A program made the position numbers and the translations under genes. Below the pieces are notes generated by a model, which did not search any database, had not been told where the DNA came from, and was given only the letters and a program-made list of their open reading frames with translations. Below, piece by piece: positions 43,686 through 56,609 of a DNA stretch of 64,000 nt (positions are counted from its first letter, which is position 1; every line of letters begins with the position of its first letter). Origin of the DNA: Fragilariopsis cylindrus CCMP1102 (taxonomy: Eukaryota; Bacillariophyta; Bacillariophyceae; Bacillariales; Bacillariaceae); NCBI GenBank assembly GCA_900095095.1, contig FMBT01000331.1:1-64000 (forward strand), in the 5' to 3' direction.

Positions 43686-44304
43686 TCTGGTTCTGTTGGA
43701 ACAAATACGTGTACTACTATAGTATCAACCGTTCCTTTTCAGAGTTTTCTTCTTTAGTTCTCTGCTTTGCTTTACTCCTTTTCTTTCTTCTTAAGAGAGC
43801 TCTTTTTCTTAGTATGGCGCAAATTCAATGATGTGTGCACTACAGTAGTAGCAGCAAGTCAGGCAGTTATCGATCGACTGACTCCGAAACAATAAGGCAG
43901 AAAGGATCTTTGATTGTTGTGCTGACGACGACGATGGTGCTGAGGGATAGCTAAGATTTTTTTTGGCGTACTTAGTACGGTTGCATGCATGTGAAGATAC
44001 TTTTTTTCGTTCGGTATGTTTTCCAATAAAGCGCGCGTACTTTACTACGTGGTGTGTGCTGTGCGTGCTTCTAACCGAGTCGAATCCTCAGTCACGGATT
44101 ATAATCTTGAAAACACAAAACACATGATGGACCTGCTACGATCCCCTTCTTTTAAAATCAATCAGGAAATTTTTCTACTAGATCAAATACCAATCATTAT
44201 TTTATTGTTACAATCTAGGCTAAGCTGGAGTGAATATCTTTCCCTCCCTTCTTTTTCCGATTCGATTCGATTCTGTCACTCTGCTACGCATGTACGTGCG
44301 GTTC
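43686..44304. other. Intergenic
   Basis: AT-rich spacer upstream of the GST-like gene; nothing recognised. Confidence 0.4.
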
Positions 44305-46182
44305 CTACTCCTCCATTGATGATGATGATACTGCTTTACGGATAGCCTCAAGATTTGCACATAGATCTTGAACGATCCTTCCTTCAACTAATCGGACCGG
44401 TAAATAAACACGAGGACTAATTTCTACAGCATATGTTAATCTCATAGCTTCTTTACCTGGTGGTGAGCATCCAACTAATGGTTGCATCCTCCATACGCCT
44501 TGATACAAACGAAATTCACCATCATCATTGTCAATGCTTTGCATAGATATATCTCTTGTTGGTAGGTTCGATACTGCAAATGGACGGGGGAAACGATAAC
44601 GTTTTAATTTAATTTTTGGATATTCTTTTGCCCGTGTTTCACGAGATTTACCGTCCCACATATCATCCATAAAGTGTGCAAAATCTGGCATACCATTCGG
44701 CCATTCCCGAACTTCCACTGTTGTTTTAGCCGAAAAATTAATCCCCGCAACCTTCGCACCACCCACTTGTCGTAATAATGAACCATTCATTCGTTTCGAT
44801 AAACGTCGACATTTCACTTCCTCCGAAATATTATCGTCATTAACAAAGTCATCGTTAGATGATGATGAATCTTCTTCTTTTTCGTCACTACCACAGTCGT
44901 ATAATTCCAATACGTCATTCACAACGAGATTTGGAATAACGTTTTGCAATTCTTGATAATTTGTTAGTACCTGGTAGTAAAGTAAAGCATCAACAGCAGG
45001 AACAAGAACAAGTACAGCAGGAACAGCAGAGTAAAAGCGTGAGTATATGATTGACTTAGATACTTGGAAAAGAAACGCATCGTACGTTACGTTACAGTTA
45101 CGCAAGCACAGTTTAAGTTAAGTTATAAATAAATAAACACTTACATTCCATACATCATCTGTGGATGCTAAGATATCAATACCAGCAAATATTCTACGTG
45201 AATTATCTGGTGCCTTTTCAACACGAACCACAGGTTCAGCATCTGTCATTAAACAGGAATCAAAATCTAGAAATGGTTTTGCCATTTCCGATGATTCATA
45301 ATCAATATCATCAAAAGTTAATTCGGATAAATTAAGAATTTTATTATCCGTACTGTTAGTACTAGTACTAGTATCTTGACTATTACTGACTTGAACTTCA
45401 CGTATTTTTTCTATAACAGCCTCACGTTGTGCTTCCATCACAACCACCGAATTTTCTGCTTGTTGTTGTTGTTCTAATGCAACTAATTGTAATGTTTCAA
45501 TAGCATCATACGATGATATCTTTGCTTGTAGTAATGATTGTTTTGCTTTGATCAATGATTCTTCCATATCAATTAATGATTCTTCCATTGGTTTAAATGC
45601 ATCATCCACAATTGATTGTATACTACTACCACTACTTGGACTACTGCCACTACTAGTTCTTCTTCGACTATTACTAACACGTTGTAATAGTAAATTAGAT
45701 GCTTCCTTTTCTACCTCTTCTACCGCAGCATAACTAGCATCATATATAACTTGACCGATAGCAGATGGATCACCAGGCATTATTGTTGTTGCTAAACGAT
45801 ATGGTTTCGTTACAATTCTTGTTACTAATTTTGAAACACTGTCCCGAAGTCCTGATGATGATGATGATGTTGTTGTTTCTTCTTCTTTTTTGTCGCCATC
45901 ATTTTTTTCTTCTGAAGAATCGTCGTCCGAGGATGACGATAAAGATAATACCAATACGTGTTGTTGTTGTTGTTGTTGTTGTTGTGATGCTGCGGATCTA
46001 TATCTTCTTTCCTGATGACAAGCCGTTAATTGATGATGGCGATGAGTCGTCTTCACAATTGTTGCAAATGCCTCAACGCCCACAACAATTATTAGCAATA
46101 TTATGCTGAGCATAATAATGCCCCTACTACTACTCCCCGAACAATATAAAAACGCCAGTTTTGATGTCCTTTGTTTATTCAT
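44305..46182 (-). CDS. Plastid START/COQ10-like (polyketide cyclase/dehydrase superfamily) protein (two exons)
   Basis: Exon 1 is 45145-46182 and exon 2 is 44305-44970; the 174-base intron has GTAAGT and ACCAG ends and falls exactly between codons inside the domain (VWN / VLTNYQEL). The product has 567 residues. The N-terminus has a signal peptide (IIMLSIILLIIVVGVEAF) ending in Glu-Ala-Phe-Ala, a plastid motif. Residues about 100-290 are Ser-rich and then helical with many Gln/Glu, probably coiled coil (ESLIDMEESLIKAKQSLLQA). The START-like domain (about 325-560) reads IDILASTDDVWN, VLTNYQELQNVIPNLV, LRQVGGAKVAGINFSAKTTV and closes with LTYAVEISPRVYLPVRLVEG and a long C-terminal helix. Plant plastid relatives of this superfamily bind lipid or isoprenoid ligands; the ligand here is unknown. 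Confidence 0.85.
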
Positions 46183-46849
46183 GATATGATATGGTATGGT
46201 ATTATATCGCTGTTGAATGACTTTTGTCCAATTTTTGAAAATAAAAGATTTTCCAACGATTTTGTCTTTTCTATAATAACGTTTACTATTCCCTCTGTCC
46301 TTTCTTGTCCCAAGTTAGTTGCTTGCTCGTGTCTCTACTAGTAACCCGCTGTCGTTAGTATCTTTATATACTATTCGTTGCCTACGTCTACTGTAGTATG
46401 TGCGTGGTTGTGTTAAGCTTACGATGATACCGGTAGAGAAAACAGCAGAGAACAGGAGAGGATCTACTAGTAGATGTGAATGCACATCAGCAGTATGTAC
46501 CGGTAAGTATGTGACGCCAATGGATCGATTAAAAAACAAGATATGCTTTGTTCTGCTTTCACGACTGACGCACGAAAATCCAACAAGCAAGTCACGAATT
46601 TAAAGCAATGGCATCAAAAATTCGATCACGAGCGAACCTTAATCACGAACTCTTTGCTCACTTTTCACGAGCGAACAACCTTTAGTAATCACGAACTCTT
46701 CGCTCACCTTTTTTTACTTACAAATTTGACAGGATCGCCTTTTTGATTGCTTCATTCCTTGTTCTTCTTTACTTCTTCAATATACATTCACAAAGAAAAG
46801 GAGAGTAGCGAGAGGAAACAAAAGAAATAAAAGAAACAAAAAAATTAAT
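46183..46849. other. Intergenic, divergent promoter region
   Basis: A short repeated block (TTCACGAGCGAAC / TAATCACGAACTCTT) occurs twice at about 46628-46660 and 46666-46700. No gene recognised. Confidence 0.45.
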
Positions 46850-47126
46850 ATGGGACACGAAGACGACTCCATTGCTTCTGCTAAAGATGGTGATGTTGAA
46901 GATACACCTTACGATGTTATTGTTTGGGCAATGGTGACAATTTGGATGTATTTAATCCGTAAGTAGTTGTAGTTTATTTGAGGTGTAACGATATAATATT
47001 ATTCCTGTGTGTAGATAGTAATTCGAATTCATTCGGTGCTTGTCTTGTATTATCTGTACTTGCTGCACTTGCAGTCTAAGAAGAGAAAGTGTCCCGTAAT
47101 ATTAGAATTATTCTCACAGCGATATG

Positions 47127-47165
<39 letters not shown>

Positions 47166-50113
47166 TTATTTATTTATTTTTTGTATTCATTTCATTTCCT
47201 CCCTACCACACGTACTTAGCTAATTTATTCGCGAAGTATGGTGAGTATATATTAGCAATCAAACGTAGCACGGCATGGGGAACATCCTCAAATCGACTAA
47301 AGGAAGCAACAGTAAATGTCAAACATTCATTTATCTTTCATTTAATATTAGGTTTACTATTATATTTAGGATATGGTATAACAGTTGCATTACTCACAAA
47401 AACAATGGATCGACGTGCGGGATTAATTAGTGTCGGATTTTCCAGATTATTTGCTGGTATCATGCTTTGTGTCTTATCGATTAATATACCACAATTTTTT
47501 GGTTTATATCATAGTCGTAATATTAAAAAAAATAAAGTATCCTGTCGTAAAAGTGTAAAAGAAATAAGATTTGCATTTGGATGGAGTTTATGGAAATTAA
47601 TGTCAAGGTGAGTTGTTGTTGTTTCATTTTAGTTTTGAACTTTTTGCTGCTTTCGTTCTTTTCTGAACTGTGCGACGTCACTCACACAAACTATTTGATT
47701 TGATTTGATTTGATTTGATTTGATTTGATTTGATCTTTGATTCATTCATCTATTTGCAAAACAACAAACAACAACAAACAAAAAAGTGTGATTTTATACA
47801 ATGGATACTTTGCGTGTAGAACAGGTCCTTGGGCTGTAGTTTATGGATTATTAAGTGAGTAAAGCTTATATTATATATTTCATATGTACTGTACTGAACT
47901 GAACTGAACATATCATGATTCGATTCTACTGTACTCACGTTGTCTGCCCTCGTTAATTATTTGTTGGGATTCGGTTCGGTTCGGTTGCCATTTTTTTTCT
48001 GTTTCTCTTGGATTGTTGTTCTATATTATATAATCTATCTCAACTCATCTCGTATATATACACGTAATCACTTTTTCTTTTTCCTTTTAGTTGGTTTTGT
48101 ACTTGGTTCATTATTGGTGTACCTGACATATGTGGTACGACATAATTGTAGTAAAGCACACAAACGTATCATCGCATACATTCTAATTGGTGTGTTATTA
48201 TTCTTATCGTGGATATTTATTGGTTATGGTACATATTGGGTCAGTCATGTCTGGTGGGGAAATGAAGATCTAGGACCAAATGAAATTTATATTGTCGGAC
48301 CAGTAGTGGCTGTATGGGCAGTAATTACATTGATTATACATGGTAGTTTTATACAATGGACGAAAAAGAAAGAATCAAAAGGTCATTCTATGCGATTTAC
48401 ATCAAAAGTATTTGATCGGAGCTCAATGATACCATCATCAATGATGCCAACAACAACAACGCCGTTGCCATCGCCGGGAAACAACAACGGCAACCAGAGT
48501 CTTTTCGTTATTGATGAAACCGAAACAGTTGATGCAGAACACTTGTTGACGACAGCTGCACCTGTCGCACCCGAGGTTAATGATTCTACGGAATCCAATC
48601 CTAACGTTGTTGATGACGACGACTCTGATGACGATAGTCTAGACGCAGGCTATGATGATGGATGTGTCACTGAACGTGACATATTGGAGGGAGATAGTGT
48701 ACCGTCCTATTGTACTTTATTTGCGTGGAAGTTATACGAACAGTTTCCGTTGGTTTGTTGCTGTTTCAAGAAGTATTCGATTGATAGAGACAACAGTCCT
48801 GTTGAAGATGATAACGGAAATTTAATAAGGACGGCAAATATCGGAGCGAAAATAATAGATGGGGTAAAGTACACTCTCTGGTGGGGGTTCGCCTTTTTCT
48901 TTTTTGCTTTAACGATATTTAACATCGGTGCAACCGGACAGCAAGACGCGGCCCGAGCGCAACTCGGTGCATCGTTTCAGCAACTTTACCCACCATCATT
49001 CCAAAATGGAACTATGTGTGGTTGGAACGAATCTACACCAAACGCTACCATAACGACATTTGATACCCTACAAGATTTATACGACGCTAATTATTCTGTT
49101 GTTCATTGTGGAGCATGTGGTGCATGTTCAAATTGGAACGATTTGTCTATTCAATATACGAAGAGGAGCTTACTTGCCAAGGAAGGCAAAACTTGGTACG
49201 TTCGTTTTTTTTTCTCGGATCTTTTTTGTTGTTGTTGTTGTTCCTTCCGTATCTTCCACGATTGAATACGGTTGCATGTAAGCAGCTATTGCTGCTGCTA
49301 CTGCTGTAGTGCTGCTGCTGTAGTGCAATATAATACTGTGGTGATAAATTTAGAACTTTCATCTCGTGCTCACGCATTACTTTTCTTCTTCTAATTTTGG
49401 TGTGTGATACTGCTAGTGCTGTCCCGTCTGTATTTGGTGCTTCTTTTTCATCGCTAGTCGATTGCACAGAGCGTAAAATTGGTAAGTATAGTAGAGATTC
49501 TTTTCTCATGAGATCGCATTCAATTCTTTTTCTACTAGTTTTATCCTCAACCAACTAACCACTTTATTCCTCTTCTTGTGAAAATGCTGCTACTGCCTTA
49601 TGAAAATGGTATAGGATTCACTCGACCATGTGGGACCGTATGGGCATGGGATTATCTTAACACGAAAAAATTTTGTAACTGGATTTTCTTTCAATCTTTA
49701 ATTTCGAATGCAGTATCCGATTTTTCTGTGAGTATGGGTGATATAACCAGTGCGGGTTGTGATGAGGCTTTTAGCGGACCGGTATTCGCACCATGGGCCG
49801 GTGCCATCCGACGTCGAATGAATATCAAGAGTGAAATTGAACGTCCAAAATATCAGCGTAAGTTTTGATTGAAGTTGACGACGCATCTTTTTCGTATTTT
49901 TTTTCCTGTTTAATGAGGAATTAAGTCCGATACGATACAACTACGGTAAAATTCATTTTGATCGCATATACTATTTTATTTCTTACCGGCATAACTATGT
50001 TTATTCATTCTATACATTTTATTCACCGTACGTACCACGCACGCCCCGATTTAGAATGCTCGGTTGCGAAGGAAAATTGGAACGAATTGTTTGGTGATCC
50101 TTATAACGAATAA
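46850..50113 (+). CDS. Multi-pass membrane protein with Cys-rich C-terminal domain (seven exons)
   Basis: Exons at 46850-46958, 47220-47607, 47787-47854, 48091-49195, 49417-49481, 49615-49857 and 50055-50113; all six introns are GT-AG, all phases agree, and the product has 678 residues ending DPYNE. It starts MGHEDDSIASAKDGDVED, then a membrane helix (VIVWAMVTIWMYLIP). More membrane segments are FIFHLILGLLLYLGYGITVA, GIMLCVLSINIPQFFG, GPWAVVYGLLIGFVLGSLLV, IIAYILIGVLLFLSWIFIGYG and IYIVGPVVAVWAVITLIIHG. An acidic loop follows, then a further segment (WWGFAFFFFALTIF). The end is a Cys-rich, probably extracellular domain with CGACGACSNWNDL, FTRPCGTVWAW and SAGCDEAFSGPVF. Similar Cys domains occur in other diatom membrane proteins, some annotated near iron permeases, but no REGLE motif is present. 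Function unassigned. Confidence 0.8.
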
Positions 50114-51683
50114 GTACTATCTACTGTATGAATATGCTACGGAGAAAATCGCTTTGGTTCTGGATTTTCTTCATGAAAATTTTATTTTATTTACTTTCCA
50201 CAAAATCGAAAATCAAAAAAGGAGAACGTACTGGTCAATGATTGTACAGTTTAACCCGGTATTTTATAGTGACGTTGTAACATGAACTTGTTGGAAATCT
50301 ATCATCTTTCGTTGCTCAAAGTCTTCTGCTGTCAAATGCTATTTTCGATCTGCCCGTTGGGTCATATATTATTAGTAGTAGCAGTAGTAAAAAAAATTGT
50401 ATTATTTCGATTCAGCCGTGGCTAGTGCATGTAAACTATGATTCCGGGTCGGTTTGTGGATCTCTACCAATGGGTGGGTTCATTTATAGCTTTTTAAGAC
50501 ACCTCATTGATTCCTCATAACACTCATTCAGACGGACAGCTGTGATACCCTAGATGCGTACATCAATCAGATCACAGGTTCCTGTCCCCTAAATAGAACC
50601 ATGCACAAACGGATCGTACCCTTTACACCATCAAATGAAATAAATACTCATTTAATATTCCCCAACCATATCAACCAACCACCAGAAGAAAAGTATTATA
50701 TTCAACATCAACCAGAAACTAATAAAAAGAAATCCACCCCAACAAAATAAACACGTACTGTAGTCAAAATAAAAAAACCATCGAACCAACCAAAATCGAT
50801 TCCGTTCCATTCCATATCCGTTCCAATTCAGATTCAATAGTTGATTCACCGCCACCCGATAGGGACGAGTATGCGAAAGATCATATGTCCAACATCATGG
50901 TTAAGTTGAGAGGGTTTGAAAGGACTTGTTTTGTTGAAAGTTGTTGAAAGTCTTTTGTAAATAACTAGAATGAAAATTGTGAGCGTTTAGTGTTGCTATG
51001 GTATATTTGGGGGGGGGGGGGGGTTGTTACACGTTTTATCAAAAAAATTACCTCCCTCCACTATTTTACAATCGAATCCCGTTTCACGTTTCAAAGCACA
51101 AGAATCGAATCCCGCATCAATCAGGGACTCACATCACTCAAAAAAACTTTCGAATTCATTTCTAGGTATCATGCCACGCACGTGTTAACTGCTTAAAAAG
51201 TGAGGGTAGCACGTAACATGACGTCATCGCAAAACACAATCTCAAAACAAAAAAGACAAAACAAATCCTCTCCACCCACGATATGCAAGTCGATCTCGGG
51301 AAAATGAATACAGACAGCTCAAGACGCGAATCGAACGAATATCAATAATATATGGTATGTATGTGTTGATGATCTACGACGACTAAGTTTTTGCGATATG
51401 TCATAACAAATTAGAAGAAGAATCAATATACTGATTTTGTTTTTTTTTGAGAAGAGAAACAACAGACCTAGATGTATAGGTCTGTATACAAATACAATAT
51501 TCTAATAATTTTATGTTACAGTCTTGGTATAGAGCATGACTCAGGTTCGTTAAAGACTCCCTGAATCACCCCGTCTCAAATCTTCTCTAGTATATGTGCT
51601 GCATCTCGAGTAGGACGGCTCTCATAGAGTGTAGTCGTTCGTTCCTTTTCCCGAGAGTAGTAGTATCCAAAATAATGCACACT
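50114..51683. other. Gene-poor region with G run
   Basis: A 15-base G run lies at 51009-51023. No convincing gene, RNA or repeat. Confidence 0.45.
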
Positions 51684-52574
51684 TTAGCTAGATGCGCCTG
51701 GTAAAATATCAGCAATATTACCCATCTTTTCGTGAACCATAAGTCCTAGGATACCCATTTGTGCAGCACGTCCATTATTAATTTCAATAGCACGTTTTCT
51801 TTGTTTGGTCTTATCATCAAATTTATCCCAAACCGTCACTCCAACTCCATTACGATAATCACCAGGTGATTCAGCAGTTCCGAACTGATCTTTCATGACA
51901 AAGAATTCTAAAAATGCAAAAGTGAGTACCATACCATAAATTTGACTTTTTGCGACTGGATTATTGGCCCATGCGGATGGAGATAAGGCAGCAAATCCAG
52001 ATGGCATATCTTCCATACCCTCCAATCGTGTACCACTGTATGTGACTAAGTTTCCAACAACAGCAAGCATACTGTTATAAATGAAAGAAAAGGGAAGGAG
52101 ATGAACAGTAAAAGGATGGGAAAATAGAAACAGGTGAGATTTAGGTATACACAAAAAGAAGAGAGATATACACATTGTTTCTTTCGTCACTTTCTTGTAC
52201 GATTCTTGAATTTGATAAATGAGAATGTCAACAAAAACTAAACTTAACTAAACTAAAATGAAATGAAAGACGATTTTAAATTTAATAACTTACGAAATAC
52301 GTCCATGTTTGATTTCAACTTCTCTTAAACGATCAAATCGTGTTTGTTCACCTGCTCCAAGAAAAGACATTGGATCCCAAAATCCTAAGGGCGCTTGTGC
52401 ACCAACTTCTCCTGTGAAATCAGTAGCAACAGCAGCAACAGCAGCTGCTGCTGGCGCTGGTTCTTCCATCGCATCAGCATTCAGAGCTGATGATAATGTC
52501 TTGGATTGTTGGACAGTAGGTGCGAAGGCAGCTGCCGAAGCGATAAGGGTGGTAAGGATGCATGCAGTCTTCAT
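51684..52574 (-). CDS. Fucoxanthin-chlorophyll a/c light-harvesting protein (two exons)
   Basis: Thylakoid antenna protein. Exon 1 is 52294-52574 and exon 2 is 51684-52071; the 222-base intron (GTAAGT, TAACAG) splits the Ser right after the first chlorophyll-binding motif. The product has 222 residues. Signal peptide MKTACILTTLIASAAAFAPT has the classic Ala-Phe-Ala-Pro plastid cleavage motif. Helix 1 carries RLREVEIKHGRISMLAVVGN (Glu and His as chlorophyll ligands), helix 2 is AKSQIYGMVLTFAFLEFFVM, and helix 3 carries RAIEINNGRAAQMGILGLMV. Before helix 1, GAQAPLGFWDPMSFLG is the standard diatom lead-in. The spacing and helix 3 fit the Lhcf group best; an Ala-rich stretch of about ten residues in the mature N-terminus is less usual. 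Certainly functional in layout. Confidence 0.95.
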
Positions 52575-53847
52575 GGTGGGAATAATATATTTGTTTATTG
52601 TATTGTTTTATTTTATTTTATTTAGTTTGTGAGAATAAAGATTTCATTTTTTATCGTTATCGTAAAGCAACTGCTAGTACCGTACAATGTAGACTTTGAT
52701 CCAGCAATGCCTCGTTCAAAGTTCAAACTTTCACATATCTTTGACAACTTTTGTTTCCTATTTTGCTACGCAAGCAGATTTTGGTTGAAGACACAAACCT
52801 CGCGATCTTTTTACATGTATACGGTATGTTGAATCTTACGGTACACGACTGAAAGATCTTGCTGCACGCACGAATGAAAAGTGTAGGTATCGTGAAGAAT
52901 TAAAGTTTAAAGCTTGGAGAACCCGGAAATTTTAAAAAAAAATGAGAGCGATTTTGAATTGTTTTCGACACACTCTCCACGCTTTTATGGTGTGAAACTG
53001 TAATTCCTCACGATGATAGAGCGTGTGTACTTTGCTTTGCGGTGCAGAGGAGGAGGTATGTTCTTCAAGTGCAATTTTTGGTTCGCGCAAATATACAGGG
53101 CCTGTTCTTTTTGATCGGAAGCAAACACGATTTTCAAAAACTAGAATACCGTAGAGATAGAGTTACTACTTACTGTACTGTACTGTACTTGTACCCTGGT
53201 AACTAAGTGAAAGTATCACAACTGTAGCAAGCTAGCTATTATTGATCATTCATAAAGCAACAATGACAAAGGTTGTATCATACCATTTTTCCTGTTAATT
53301 TAAGAGATTAGTCTGTGTATAAAGTCAATCAGCAATCAAGCTTGTAATGAGGGGGGGGGGGAAATCTAGGTCAAACAGTTTAGTGTTAGTAGTGTTTTGT
53401 GTGGGCATATTGCATGACATTGTGTATCACTTTGTGTATAACAGTTTTCTTCCAACCTCATCTATGAGAAGATCAAAAACTCTCTGTTGTTGAGAAAGGT
53501 TTGATGAAAATAACCTACACACACACATGATGATATGAACTTGGCACAATACATTGCTCATCAAGTTGCTGCAGTCACTCAACCTGTTGTGTTGTTGATG
53601 TAATAATATGGTTCGAGATCCTCAATAATTTTACACTGTGAGAAATCCATCATATGTAGACCTAACTCATTATAAGTTTACAATGCTATTGGTGGTGCAA
53701 TTTTTTCCTTCATGAATTTACAGGAGAATATACCTGTCTACACAGGACTCATAATGATAAGATCCTGGAGTCACTAGCAAACGGGACTAAAACCGTTAGT
53801 CCAAGTCAACCGTTACTAGCCAGTATATTAAAGACTACAGCCCAGCG
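52575..53847. other. Intergenic, start of the repeat-rich tract
   Basis: Contains the antenna promoter region and an 11-base G run (53351-53361). A TACTG pentamer repeat is at 53170-53190. No gene seen. Confidence 0.45.
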
Positions 53848-55480
53848 AGACAGTTGCAACCAGGCAAGCCATTGCTAAGACGAATCGCTAACCCAGTGGA
53901 ATAACCAAGCATAATAACTTTAGACATTAGTTAATAACCAAAGTTTACTATACCGTAGCTCAACACATAACACTCATACTTATTCTTCCACCCAACAAGT
54001 TGCTGCACTTGCTACAATAATGTTGCCCTTTGTTGTCACGTACTGCTAAAATACACAATTTTTGGCCAGAAATCATTCCCTTTGTATTCATTCCCTTTGT
54101 GTGCCTACCTACCACAACAAACAGCAAAACAAGGAGGTACTACAAGGTAAAAGTGATGCACACAATGCTATTGTATAGTTTATTGATTTCCCTGTATCAA
54201 AATGTTAAGGTCTGTGCATCTACAACCATCTCATATATGGGATAATTTGTTGTGTGTTAGTTATATATATATTCAGGCTATGGTGTGAGTGGTACAGTAG
54301 GCCACAATATGACCTCCCAAGAGATCAACATGACCAACCATTACAACTGAATTGTACAAAATTAATAATGTTACAAAGTAGTGTGTGTGGCATGGTGTGT
54401 TTGGTTGATCCACTCCTTTTCCACATTGACATTGTGTCGTCTATTCTATTCCTGTCAACCAACCAATCAAACAATATGAAACAGCAACAAGAAGAACTGC
54501 ACATCTTGATCACTACTTGTTTTACTGCATGGCATGTAAAAAGATGTGCACCACAAGCCACACACTCAGACTGTGTATACTACACACTACACACACATGC
54601 AGGACACACATGCTAACTATGCCACTGCTAGCACTGTTTGATGATCTAATCAGTCAGAGTATAACTGATACAGGACCATATCGTAAAGCAGCAGGTAGGT
54701 AGGTAGGTATCAATCAATGGACCGTCACATTTAGGTAGGTAGATGTGCAAAGCAAACCACATACACACTCTGCCTGTACACTGTGGTAATAAAACTACAC
54801 ATACCATTTGTGCACATGTTGTATTGTGCGTACACACTACTGCGCTGCAAGCACTAATTTGATTTGATTTGATTTGAATTGAATTGAATTGAATTGAATT
54901 GAATTGAATTGAATTGAATTGAATTTTGAATTGATTTGATTTGATTTGATTTGATCAATCAATACATGGACAGGACCATATCTATTTGGGGGAGCACGGA
55001 AGGAATGGCATCACGACCTCAAAACTGTTCATTTTTCATCTATCTGAAAAGAGAGAGTGCAGAAATTGGAAAGGTGATTTAGTTATTGTTATTGTTATTG
55101 AGATGAGATGAGATGAGATGAGATGAGATGAGATGAGATGAGAGAGAGAGAGAGAGAGAGATTGGATGCCTACACAGTGTGTGTGTGTATGTGTGTGTGT
55201 GTGTGGTGGACTTCCTCTTTTTATTCTATTCCACCACCAGCACAGCAATCATTACCAATCAGAGAAATAATAGAGAGGAATGGTGGAAGGAAGGGAGGAA
55301 ATAACAAATAAATAAGTGAGAAAAGTGCAGAACTTAAAGCTGAGAGGAGCCCAGCCAGTGCCAGAAGAGAGTCTAGTTTAGTTGTAGCTAAGTAGGTACA
55401 AGCAAAACCAAAGCAAAATAAAAGATTAGAAAAATGAATATTAAAAAAGCAAGAAAAAGCAAAATAAGGAAGACAAAAAA

Positions 55481-55611
55481 GAGAACAACACCTGGGATTC
55501 CAACGTGGTCCCCCACCGTAGTACTAACCAGGCCCGAACATGCTTAACTCTGCTGGGCAGACAGGAAGGGGTGCTATCATGTTGGTATTGATTACAGGAA
55601 TGGTTGTTCTC
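55481..55611 (-). rRNA. 5S rRNA-like sequence (gene relic or part of a repeat)
   Basis: The minus strand reads GTCTGCCCAGCAGAGTTAAG, then CATGTTCGGGCCTGGTTAGT, ACTACGGTGGGGGACCACG and TGGAATCCCAGGTGTTGTTC, which follows the second half of eukaryotic 5S rRNA closely, including the A-box and C-box of the internal promoter. The outer ends GAGAACAAC and GTTGTTCTC are perfectly complementary, like helix I, and a T6 run typical of a Pol III stop follows. But from end to end it is about 131 bases, against about 120 for 5S; compared with the copy at 62516 there is an extra stretch of about 13 bases near the 5' end. Probably derived from 5S rather than a standard gene. Confidence 0.65.
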
Positions 55612-55628
55612 TCTATGACATCGCAATT

Positions 55629-55684
55629 TTGCCTACATAAATAGTATAAATAACTGGTCGCTAGTTCAAGTCCTGGTGTGGGCA
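55629..55684 (+). other. tRNA-like remnant
   Basis: TGCCTAC and GTGGGCA, 55 bases apart from outer end to outer end, can pair as a seven-base acceptor stem (one G-T pair). AGTTCAAGTCC before the 3' side resembles a Pol III B-box, and an A-rich tail follows. It is about 18 bases too short for a tRNA, and the T stem pairs poorly, so it is at most a remnant or a SINE-like piece. Confidence 0.3.
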
Positions 55685-55758
55685 AAAAATAAAACCCTAA
55701 GTAAATTTAGCTTCTCATTTAAGTGATTTGTTTTCTAGCCCTACAGCTAAGGTTTACC

Positions 55759-55803
55759 TTTGAGTCAAAAAAAGACATAGATCTGTGTCTTTTTTGACTC
55801 AAA
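55759..55803. repeat. Near-perfect hairpin
   Basis: TTTGAGTCAAAAAAAGACA and its reverse complement with one base fewer in the A run face each other across a loop of about six bases. The stem would be about 18 pairs. It lies inside the long copy of the dispersed repeat. Confidence 0.75.
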
Positions 55804-56609
55804 CCCTCTCTATAACTGGTTTTTTTAGAAAAGACACACAAATCATGGAATCTTTGAATGGGCGCGCCACTCAAAGAATAATCAATTTATGTGCAACGAT
55901 TGTTAAACATCGATGATCATAAAAATAAATCATCAAATCACTCAAACTCGTCCACCACTCAAACCCGAATTTTTGTCAAAAATGACCATGGTGAGTGTAT
56001 CCTTATTTTTCCATTGAATAATACTCAAATAATAATCAAATTAAAAGAACGTCCTCTAAACAACGAGGGCCATCTAACGATATAACTTTTGTTTCCATAG
56101 GCTTCCTACTTGCCACACACTGTTTCTATCAAATTTTCGATTTTCGATTTTCAATGCATTCAAGCGTTGCACACTTGTGGTGTAAAGCGAGGTCTTATAG
56201 CCTCACATAATATGAGGCTGGTGACGTGTTTACTGAGATCTGTTCTCTTGACATCATCAGTGTCAACACTAGCTAGTAATTGCAAGAAGCGGCTCCACCT
56301 CCAAAACGAATAACTACTGTAAAGCGTGACTCAATGAGTCACGCGGCTAGATCAAATGAGTCACACTTCCATTTGACCATATTATGATCCAAACCATTTA
56401 CCAGTTGTAGTTACTCGTTTACAGTCTACTCGCGTTAGTTAAGAAATACACATTTAAGAAATACACGTGCTATAAGAAATACACCAGATCGGTTTTCGCG
56501 GGATTCGTGACTAAATAGCCTGTAGTGGATCCTGTTGTTGTTGTTGTTGTTGTGTATGTTGTTGTTGTTGCTGCATGTGTTGTTGTGTGTGATTTTGTGT
56601 ATGTGATGA

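Larger units (their letters stand above)
53848..56290. repeat. Dispersed repeat, long copy, containing a 5S-rRNA-like segment
   Basis: Three blocks of this stretch recur in the same order at 61731-62800: 53848-54437 (with 61731-62515), 55485-55595 (with 62516-62599) and about 56176-56283 (with 62679-62796). The first block is very similar over 54000-54437. Between blocks the long copy holds microsatellites (TTGAT/GAATT at 54862-54955, GAGAT and GA at 55100-55160, GT at 55187-55205), a tRNA-like remnant and a hairpin. No protein-coding frame that I can recognise and no clear terminal repeats, so the class is unknown; a non-autonomous element is the best guess. Confidence 0.7.

Noticed and set aside
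46850-50113. FTR1 iron permease
   Set aside because: The membrane protein lacks the REGLE motifs that define this family, so the name was not used.
53585-53625. Pol III B-box-like GGTTCGAGATCC as a tRNA gene
   Set aside because: No matching acceptor stem or D arm within 75 bases upstream.
53848-56290. Long terminal repeat element
   Set aside because: No paired terminal repeats and no polymerase or capsid-like coding sequence could be seen; left as an unclassified repeat.
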